Below are positions 1 through 5,123 of a DNA stretch of 7,851 nt, one piece after another. Every line of letters starts with the position of its first letter. The stretch's first letter is position 1. The notes beneath the pieces are model-generated. The model was not told the origin of the DNA, searched no databases, and saw only the letters and a list, made by a program, of their open reading frames with translations. The translations under genes and the position numbers were made by a program. The stretch is from the NCBI GenBank assembly GCA_003241285.1, contig QFOT01000119.1, positions 1 through 7,851 on the forward strand, in the 5' to 3' direction. Source of the DNA: Micavibrio aeruginosavorus. GTDB taxonomy: Bacteria > Pseudomonadota > Alphaproteobacteria > Micavibrionales > Micavibrionaceae.

Positions 1-1
1 T

Positions 2-85
2 TATGTTATCGCGGATAAAGACGGTGATACGGATACGGCTCCTGCGACAAACACTCTGACGATCACAGTTGACGATATCGACTAT
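2..85 (+). repeat. Module B0, 3' end of a VCBS/cadherin-like repeat
   Basis: These 28 codons, from YVIADKDGD to VDDIDY, match the end of module B1 codon for codon. The underlying DNA is identical to 718-801, as part of a longer 99-bp perfect match. Confidence 0.85.
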
Positions 86-565
86 ACGCCAACGGTGACG
101 AACGCGACCAACACAGTTGACGAGACCAATCTTGGTCCGATCACAGTGACAGGCGCCGTGACAGCGAACTACTTCTCTGACGGTCCTGGCGCAATCACTG
201 GCCGCGATACATTCTCCTCCGGCGGTTCCAAACTCGGCGGCAACCTGACATCGAACGGCGTTGCGGTTGTGGTTACATATGCGAACGGCGTTTACACTGG
301 TAAAGCCGGAACAGTAACAGTCTTTACATTGACAGTTGCTTCCGACGGCAAATACAGCTTCGTGCTGAACCAGCCGCTTGACCATGCTGATAAATCCAAC
401 CCTGACGACGTCATCAACCTGAACTTCGGTATCGTTGCGACGGATGCGGATAGCGACAAGGCGAACGGTACGATCACGATCAACGTGAAGGATGACGGTC
501 CATTGGCTGTTGCGGACTCAGCGTCTGTAGCTCCTGGTTCGACAACGATCACCGGCAACGTATGA
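2..565 (+). CDS. Giant repeat adhesin, upstream fragment (5' end outside window; frame broken at 565)
   Basis: This frame is open from the first complete codon at the left edge, so the true start lies upstream. The 187 visible residues are the tail of a module B repeat (DKDGDTDT, then VDDIDY), a complete module A (TVDETNLG, ANYFSDG, LTSNGVAVVVT, LDHADKSNPDD, INVKDDGP) and the first 20 codons of another module B, which runs into TGA at 563-565. Asp/Gly/Thr-rich repeats of this kind are known from large secreted adhesins of Gram-negative bacteria, where acidic loops bind calcium and stiffen an extended surface fibre. The encoded repeats continue in another frame from position 565, so this is one part of a single ancestral gene rather than a separate protein. 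A GTG at 95-97 could be mistaken for a start, but it is an internal Val of TPTVT. The repeat family assignment is from memory of the T1SS-143/DUF5801 and VCBS families; the frame break is seen directly. Confidence 0.85.
   Translation, partial: YVIADKDGDTDTAPATNTLTITVDDIDYTPTVTNATNTVDETNLGPITVTGAVTANYFSDGPGAITGRDTFSSGGSKLGGNLTSNGVAVVVTYANGVYTGKAGTVTVFTLTVASDGKYSFVLNQPLDHADKSNPDDVINLNFGIVATDADSDKANGTITINVKDDGPLAVADSASVAPGSTTITGNV
86..502 (+). repeat. Module A1, T1SS-143-like adhesin repeat
   Basis: This 139-codon module starts with TPTVT, carries the TVDET strand, GSKLGGNLTSNGVAVVVT, YTGKAGT, LDHADKSNPDD and ATDADSDK, and ends INVKDDGP. It is closest to A3 among the visible copies, with for example 36 identical bases at 235-270 and 1692-1727. 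The ending VxDDGP and the NPDD plus TDxDxD stretches recall the T1SS-143/DUF5801 repeat families. Confidence 0.8.
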
Positions 566-801
566 CAAAAGTTATCTTCAACGGCACGACTTACACGCTT
601 CCGACATCTGGCGCGAACGTGACGATCACATCTGCCAACGGCAAGCTGACGATCAACGATAAAGGCGCTTACTCTTACACATCGACAACGACGACAGGTG
701 GCAAGGATACGTTCACTTATGTTATCGCGGATAAAGACGGTGATACGGATACGGCTCCTGCGACAAACACTCTGACGATCACAGTTGACGATATCGACTA
801 T
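503..801 (+). repeat. Module B1, VCBS/cadherin-like repeat with a 46-nt internal deletion
   Basis: The first 20 codons (503-562, ending ITGNV) and the last 79 codons (565-801, starting TKVIFNG) align without gaps to module B2. Between them B2 has 16 codons (TSNDDFGSDGKPTQAV), while B1 has only the two bases TG. The module is 299 nt against 345 nt in B2, a difference of 46 nt, which shifts the frame. Confidence 0.85.
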
Positions 802-3090
802 ACGCCAACGGTGACCAATCTTGGCCCAATCACGATCAATGACAGCGTTAGCGCAAATTACTTCTCTGATGCGGCTGGTTCGATCACAGGTAACAATAGC
901 TTCGCATCTTCGGGTTCCAAACTCGGCGGTAACCTGACATCGAACGGTGTTGCGGTTGTTGTTACTCAAGTGGGTAATGTCTACACAGGTAAAGCCGGTG
1001 CAGATACTGTCTTCACGCTGACGATCAATGCGAACGGTTCTTACACATTCGTGTTGAATAAGCCGCTTGACCATGCTGACAAAACCAATCCTGACGATAT
1101 TATCACCCTTGATTTTGGTGTGATTGCAACAGATGGCGATGGCGATAAGTCAACTCCGGGCAAGATCACCATCAACGTGAAAGATGACGGTCCGACAGCT
1201 GTGAACGATACGTCGACAGTAAATCCATCGACAAAAACCGTAACAGGTGATGTAACATCAAATGATGATTTCGGATCCGACGGCAAGCCGACACAGGCAG
1301 TAACGAAAGTTACCTTCGGCAGCACGACATATAATCTTCCAGCTGATGGTTCGAACGTTACGATTACAACTACGAACGGTAAGTTGGTTATCAATAATAC
1401 CGGTAAATACACATACACATCAACGACAACGACGGGTGGAGTCGATAACTTCAGCTACGTTATCAAAGATAAGGATGGTGATACCGATACATCGGCGACG
1501 ACGGCAACGCTCAAGGTAGTGGTTGACGATCTTGATTACACGCCAACCGTTACATCTTCAGCGAAAACAGTTGATGAAACCAACATGAACCCGAACACAT
1601 CTGTGACAGGTTCAGTTGTCGCCAATTACTTCGATGATGTTGCCGGCTCGATTACAGGCAATAACAGCTTTACATCCGCAGGATCAAAAGCCGGCGGCAA
1701 CCTGACATCGAACGGCGTTGCGGTTGTTGTTACATATGCCAACGGCGTTTACACTGGTAAAGCTGGCACGTCGACAGTGTTCACGCTTACAATCGGTGCG
1801 AATGGTTCATATACTTACAATCAGTTCAAACCGCTTGATCATGCCGACAAGACTAATCCTGACGACATCATCAACCTGAACTTCGGCGTAATCGCAACAG
1901 ATGGCGACGGTGATAAATCTTTGCCAGGTACGATCACGATCAACGTGAAGGATGATGGTCCGGCGATTATTGGCAGCACGGCTCAAGTTGACGAATCCGA
2001 TATGAAAACGGCAACACCGACGATCAGCACCACGGGTAAAGTGACTGTTGATTTTGGAACGGATGGTGCAGGTTCGGTTAACGGCAACAACAGCTTTACC
2101 TCAACTGGTTCTCTGCTGGGCGGTAAGCTGACATCGAAAGGTGTTGATGTCACCGTTACTCAATCAGGCAATACCTATATCGGTAAGGCGGGCGCTGAAG
2201 AAGTGTTCAAACTGGTCATCAATGCGGACGGTACTTATACGTATACCCAAAGCAAGATCCTGGATCACGCGGATCCAAAAGATCCTAATGATGTCATTAC
2301 TCTTAACTTCGGTGTAAAGGCGACGGACTATGATGGTGATGTTGCTAATACGGTCATCAAAGTAAATGTTTTGGATGACGGTCCGACTACTCTGCCGGTT
2401 CCTTCCGTTGCGATCTGTGTCAACAACTATGAAGACAATGTTTATTTACCAACGTCAGCCTATGCGACTGTCATCTCGATGACAGCGGATACAACAGGTC
2501 AGGGTAATCAAACATTGAAACTCGTTTTGAGCGGTCTGGATCCTGACTGGGCGTTTACCCCGGTTGTCCAATCTGGCAGCAGCTGGGTTCCGATCAATCT
2601 CGGTACTTACAATGCCGCGGCAGGTACTTGGACATTGACGCTTGCACCTGGCGAGAATTTCGATGGTAAATTCTATTTCAAGCCTGACAGCAATGTGGAT
2701 TTGAGAGATATTACGTTCACGGCAACGGTAACTGAAGATGGCCAGTCTGTAACGCAAAGCGATGATTTCAATATTATCGTAGGTGCAACGGATGCGGCTC
2801 CAATGGCGATGATGGCAATGGCGTCGGAACCGGTTGTAGATGATACAACTGCTACGTCTAAAGTTGTGAGCAAGTCTTTGGCGAACGATAATCTGCCTGA
2901 CTATGCAAGCGTTGTGGAAACACATGATGCAACGCAAAATGCGATCGACAGCTTCGTTCACCAGACTTCATCCAGCTCGACAGTGTCGTCGTCCAGCTCT
3001 ACGACAACCACGAACGAGGTTACAACTCATGCCGTAACAACCGTTTCGATGACGGATGAATTGCAGCAGACACAACATCAGGTTGCTTAA
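562..3090 (+). CDS. Giant repeat adhesin, C-terminal part (T1SS substrate)
   Basis: An 842-residue open frame that continues the repeats of the upstream fragment in a different frame. It contains the rest of module B1, then A2, B2, A3 and A4 (to residue 608), then about 234 non-repeat residues. The non-repeat part first holds an Ig-like domain (YEDNVYLPTSAY, GNQTLKLVLSGL, TWTLTLAPGENFDGKFYFKP, ITFTATVTEDGQS), then a Met/Ala-rich patch (APMAMMAMAS), and ends with a Ser/Thr-rich tail (SSSSTVSSSSSTTTTNEVTT) and a polar terminus DELQQTQHQVA. The likely role is a cell-surface or biofilm adhesin exported by the T1SS encoded just downstream; export signals of such substrates lie at the C-terminus. 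No GGxGxDxxx RTX repeats are visible. The ATG at 562 overlaps the previous stop as ATGA but has no clear Shine-Dalgarno sequence and falls inside a repeat, so it is probably not a natural start. A rho-independent terminator follows within 10 bases. Confidence 0.85.
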   Translation: MTKVIFNGTTYTLPTSGANVTITSANGKLTINDKGAYSYTSTTTTGGKDTFTYVIADKDGDTDTAPATNTLTITVDDIDYTPTVTNLGPITINDSVSANYFSDAAGSITGNNSFASSGSKLGGNLTSNGVAVVVTQVGNVYTGKAGADTVFTLTINANGSYTFVLNKPLDHADKTNPDDIITLDFGVIATDGDGDKSTPGKITINVKDDGPTAVNDTSTVNPSTKTVTGDVTSNDDFGSDGKPTQAVTKVTFGSTTYNLPADGSNVTITTTNGKLVINNTGKYTYTSTTTTGGVDNFSYVIKDKDGDTDTSATTATLKVVVDDLDYTPTVTSSAKTVDETNMNPNTSVTGSVVANYFDDVAGSITGNNSFTSAGSKAGGNLTSNGVAVVVTYANGVYTGKAGTSTVFTLTIGANGSYTYNQFKPLDHADKTNPDDIINLNFGVIATDGDGDKSLPGTITINVKDDGPAIIGSTAQVDESDMKTATPTISTTGKVTVDFGTDGAGSVNGNNSFTSTGSLLGGKLTSKGVDVTVTQSGNTYIGKAGAEEVFKLVINADGTYTYTQSKILDHADPKDPNDVITLNFGVKATDYDGDVANTVIKVNVLDDGPTTLPVPSVAICVNNYEDNVYLPTSAYATVISMTADTTGQGNQTLKLVLSGLDPDWAFTPVVQSGSSWVPINLGTYNAAAGTWTLTLAPGENFDGKFYFKPDSNVDLRDITFTATVTEDGQSVTQSDDFNIIVGATDAAPMAMMAMASEPVVDDTTATSKVVSKSLANDNLPDYASVVETHDATQNAIDSFVHQTSSSSTVSSSSSTTTTNEVTTHAVTTVSMTDELQQTQHQVA
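802..1194 (+). repeat. Module A2, T1SS-143-like repeat lacking its first strand
   Basis: A 131-codon copy running TPTVTNLGPIT to INVKDDGP. Compared with A1 it lacks nine codons, NATNTVDET (27 nt), just after TPTVT, but stays in frame and has one extra codon near DKSTPGK. The rest (NNSFASSGSKLGGNLTSNG, LDHADKTNPDD, TDGDGDKS) is well conserved. Confidence 0.8.
1195..1539 (+). repeat. Module B2, intact VCBS/cadherin-like repeat
   Basis: This 115-codon module runs from TAVNDTSTV to VVDDLDY. It includes the linker TSNDDFGSDGKPTQAV that B1 has lost, the strand pattern GKLVINNTGKYTYTSTTTTGG and the acidic loop DKDGDTDTS. It is the only complete module B in the window, and so the reference for the length of B1. 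Confidence 0.8.
1540..1962 (+). repeat. Module A3, T1SS-143-like repeat
   Basis: A 141-codon copy from TPTVTSSAKTVDET to INVKDDGP. It shares near-identical stretches with A1, including 29 identical bases at 1927-1955 and 467-495. It is followed directly by another module A with no module B between them. Confidence 0.8.
1963..2385 (+). repeat. Module A4, diverged terminal T1SS-143-like repeat
   Basis: A 141-codon copy starting AIIGSTAQVDESDM and ending VNVLDDGP. Landmarks are kept but altered: KLTSKGVDVTVTQSG for LTSNGVAVVVT, LDHADPKDPNDV for LDHADKTNPDDI, and TDYDGDVANT for TDGDGDKS. It is clearly the most diverged copy, as expected for the last unit of an array, which takes less part in recombination. 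Confidence 0.8.
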
Positions 3091-3097
3091 TTTACGA

Positions 3098-3123
3098 AAA
3101 AGGCCGGAGAAATCCGGCCTTTT
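3098..3123 (+). terminator. Rho-independent terminator after the adhesin gene
   Basis: A perfect 11-bp stem, AAAAGGCCGGA pairing with TCCGGCCTTTT, closes a GAAA tetraloop and ends in a short T run. It begins 8 bases after the TAA stop. The A tract on the left may make it partly bidirectional, but no convergent gene is present. It implies that the adhesin transcript ends here and that the secretion genes need their own promoter or readthrough. Confidence 0.9.
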
Positions 3124-3198
3124 CTCTGACTGCTATCATGCGGGTATGGTATTTCTGCAAGTAGCTGGAATAATTCTTAAATCTGTGTTTTCCGGTTC

Positions 3199-3229
3199 TT
3201 GCTAGTTACCTTAAAAAAGGTCATATATA
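3199..3229 (+). promoter_or_regulatory. Candidate sigma70-type promoter for the secretion genes
   Basis: A TTGCTA hexamer at 3199-3204 lies 17 bases before CATATA (3222-3227) and 19 bases before TATATA (3224-3229), in an AT-rich stretch between the adhesin terminator and the channel gene. Transcription would begin near 3235-3240, leaving a leader of about 75-80 bases. This is a weak match found by eye. Its position after the terminator is the main argument for it. Confidence 0.3.
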
Positions 3230-3300
3230 GAGAGTTTTAAATGCGATGGTCAGGTTAGCTGGCACGATTGCAGGTTTTAGAGATAGATACTTAAATTCCA

Positions 3301-3305
3301 AGGAG
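3301..3305 (+). promoter_or_regulatory. Ribosome binding site deciding the start of the channel gene
   Basis: AGGAG lies nine bases before the ATG at 3315. The in-frame ATG at 3246 has no comparable purine-rich site, and using it would add 23 residues in front of a clean signal peptide. The site therefore favours 3315. Confidence 0.8.
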
Positions 3306-3314
3306 ATATTGGAA

Positions 3315-5018
3315 ATGAATAATAAATATGCTGTGACAGTTTGCGCTGCCGCTCTGATGATTTTTTCTGCATCCGCAGTTCAGGCACAGGATAGCCAGAC
3401 GATGGAAAGCCAGATGAAGGCAACATCGCAGGTCCAGACTCGCCAGATCCAAGCTCCTGCTACAATAGATAACACGCCGGTGCCTGCGGCAACGGATTTG
3501 CCAGTTCCAACCGGGCAGGTAACGGATGCCAATACAGTTGATCTGGGCGCTATGTCAGGCGCAACTTCTTCCGCTCCTGCAATGGCCGCTGCGCCGACTC
3601 CACCGCCGCCTCCAACACCTGTGCTGACAACGTCCAATCCGCAAACCATGGCTGCAAGCACACGCGTTGGTTCAACCGGTGCATCTGCCGATCGCATTAC
3701 AAATGTCCGTGACGCAGTGGCTGTTGGTATTCTGGTCAACCCGCAAACTGAATCAGTGCAGAACAATCGCCGCGCAACAGATGAAGAGCTGAGACAGGCA
3801 AAAGCTTTATGGCTTCCATCGGTCGATGCAAGAGCAGATGGCGGCTGGCAATATACGAGCCGTAAATTTGACGGAACTTCCGGGCGTCAAAGCGATAACG
3901 GAACGACAGCACAGGCATCACTTACTTTGACCCAGATGCTTTTCGATGGTTTTAATACAAAATACGAAAACGAACGTCAAAAATGGCGCGTTCGCTCGGC
4001 CTCACACCGGGTTCGCGAAACGGCTGAGTTTTTAGGACTCGATATTATCGAATCCTACATAGATATCTTACGCCAACGCGAGCTACTCGCGATCGCTGTT
4101 GAAAACACACGCCAGCACTCTGATATTCTGGCGCAAATTCAAGACGCCACATCTGCGGGTCGTTCGACACAGGCCGATGTTGAGCAAACAAATGCCCGTA
4201 TGGCTGCTGCCAAAGCAACAGAGGCGAATGTCCGCCAGTCTTTGATGGATGCGGAAACTAATTTCCGCCGCCGCGTTGGTGATTTGCCGCAACCTGAGCT
4301 GGAGCGCCCTGTTCCCCCTCGCGAATTGCTTGAAGGCAATGTTGAGGAAGAAGTGAAGCAGGCGCTTACACACTCCCCGACACTCGATATTTATGAAGCT
4401 GATGTCAATGTAGCTTCTAAAGAAGCCAGCCAGACAAACTCTACCATGTATCCTGAAGTTGATTTCCAATTAAGCGGAAACGCCGGCAAGGATGTCGATC
4501 TGGTTCAGGGGGATGAATATGGTGGCTCAGCTCTGGTTGTTGCCAACTGGAATCTTTACCGCGGCGGCGGCGATATCGCCCGCCAGCGTGAGTTTGTATA
4601 CCGCCACGCGCAAAGCAAGTCAGAGCGTAACAATGCAGCGCGCGCCATCGAGGCCGATGTTCGCCAGACCTGGTCGAGCATGATATCTGCCGGCACACGC
4701 GCCGAGCAATTCGGCAAACAGGCAGATGCCAATGGACAGGTTGTGGCCGCCTATAAGGATCAGTTCAACCTTGACCGCCGGACGCTTCTGGATGTTCTCG
4801 ATTCCCAGAATGAATGGTTCGTATCCCGTACCAATGCAATCAACAATCAGTATCTGGAAATGTTCGCTGTTTATCGCCTGCTGGCAGTCAAAGGTGAATT
4901 GCTTCCGACATTGCAGGTAGCTTATCCAAAAGAAGCTATTCCTTCAGATACCAGCACAGGTACAGATTCCAGCAATCCTTTGTTCTTTAAAAACGGTCCA
5001 AAAGGGAAGGCCAGCTAG
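3315..5018 (+). CDS. TolC-family outer-membrane channel protein of a type I secretion system (LapE/AggA-like)
   Basis: The 567-residue product should form the trimeric outer-membrane and periplasmic channel of the T1SS that exports the upstream repeat protein. Residues 1-24 are a signal peptide (Lys-containing start, hydrophobic core, cleavage after AVQA). Residues 25 to about 125 are low-complexity Ala/Thr/Pro-rich sequence with PTPPPPPTP at 95-102, unusual for the family. Two outer-membrane efflux (OEP) repeats follow. The first holds DAVAVGILVNPQ (133-144), ALWLPSVDARADG (164-176), LTLTQMLFDGF (203-213) and the helix GLDIIESYIDILRQRELL. The second holds ALTHSPTLDIYEADV (350-364), YPEVDFQLSGNAG (379-391), VVANWNLYRGGGD (408-420) and FNLDRRTLLDVLDSQNEWF (484-502). 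These are the repeated helix-strand landmarks of TolC proteins of type I systems. An AGGAG site supports the chosen start. The family is secure; the substrate is inferred from location. Confidence 0.93.
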   Translation: MNNKYAVTVCAAALMIFSASAVQAQDSQTMESQMKATSQVQTRQIQAPATIDNTPVPAATDLPVPTGQVTDANTVDLGAMSGATSSAPAMAAAPTPPPPPTPVLTTSNPQTMAASTRVGSTGASADRITNVRDAVAVGILVNPQTESVQNNRRATDEELRQAKALWLPSVDARADGGWQYTSRKFDGTSGRQSDNGTTAQASLTLTQMLFDGFNTKYENERQKWRVRSASHRVRETAEFLGLDIIESYIDILRQRELLAIAVENTRQHSDILAQIQDATSAGRSTQADVEQTNARMAAAKATEANVRQSLMDAETNFRRRVGDLPQPELERPVPPRELLEGNVEEEVKQALTHSPTLDIYEADVNVASKEASQTNSTMYPEVDFQLSGNAGKDVDLVQGDEYGGSALVVANWNLYRGGGDIARQREFVYRHAQSKSERNNAARAIEADVRQTWSSMISAGTRAEQFGKQADANGQVVAAYKDQFNLDRRTLLDVLDSQNEWFVSRTNAINNQYLEMFAVYRLLAVKGELLPTLQVAYPKEAIPSDTSTGTDSSNPLFFKNGPKGKAS

Positions 5019-5070
5019 GCTGGATTTCCGGTACCGTTAAGTCAAAGTTAAGAGCTAAACGCTATTCTTG

Positions 5071-5095
5071 GCAAGGCATTGTATTAATGCCTTGC
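5071..5095 (+). other. Intergenic hairpin between channel and exporter genes
   Basis: GCAAGGCATT and AATGCCTTGC form a perfect 10-bp stem around a five-base loop (GTATT), extendable by one G-T wobble pair. The bases after it (TTATCATTAT) are AT-rich but not a true T run. It could be an attenuating partial terminator, an RNA processing or stability element, or a protein-binding inverted repeat. It lies 28 bases before the exporter start codon and just ahead of its ribosome binding site. Confidence 0.55.
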
Positions 5096-5104
5096 TTATC
5101 ATTA

Positions 5105-5110
5105 TAAGGA
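5105..5110 (+). promoter_or_regulatory. Ribosome binding site of the ABC exporter gene
   Basis: TAAGGA lies 13 bases before the ATG at 5124, longer than the usual 5-9 bases. No closer purine-rich site is present, so initiation may be modest. The spacing sits beside the hairpin at 5071-5095. Confidence 0.5.
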
Positions 5111-5123
5111 CGCCGGTATTCCA

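Noticed and set aside
540..570. Programmed ribosomal frameshifting, or ATGA stop-start coupling, as an explanation for the frame break.
   Set aside because: No slippery heptamer precedes the TGA and no Shine-Dalgarno sequence precedes the ATG. The 46-nt length difference from module B2 explains the break better.
292..1074. A long minus-strand open frame of 260 codons across the repeat array.
   Set aside because: It mirrors the biased, repetitive codons of the plus-strand adhesin, and its Arg/Cys-rich product shows no recognisable domain.
1135..1150. Acidic DGDGDK and DKDGDTDT stretches read as RTX nonapeptide repeats.
   Set aside because: They occur once per module inside a larger fold and lack the tandem GGxGxDxxx period. 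They are better seen as calcium-binding loops of the modules.
1..2385. The regularly repeating DNA considered as a CRISPR array or non-coding satellite.
   Set aside because: The units are 300-420 bases long, are coding throughout and differ mostly at conservative codon positions, which fits protein-domain repeats.
3241..3258. A five-codon leader ORF (MRWSG) ahead of the channel gene.
   Set aside because: It is too short to judge and shows no regulatory codon pattern or paired hairpins, so it is most likely chance.
3260..3272. A sigma54-like promoter: TGGCAC followed by TTGCA.
   Set aside because: GG and GC are separated by 7 bases instead of the required 10, so the -24/-12 geometry is wrong.
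3246..3314. A 23-residue upstream extension of the channel gene from the ATG at 3246.
   Set aside because: It has no clear ribosome binding site and would bury the signal peptide. The ATG at 3315 has AGGAG nine bases upstream and begins a clean signal sequence.
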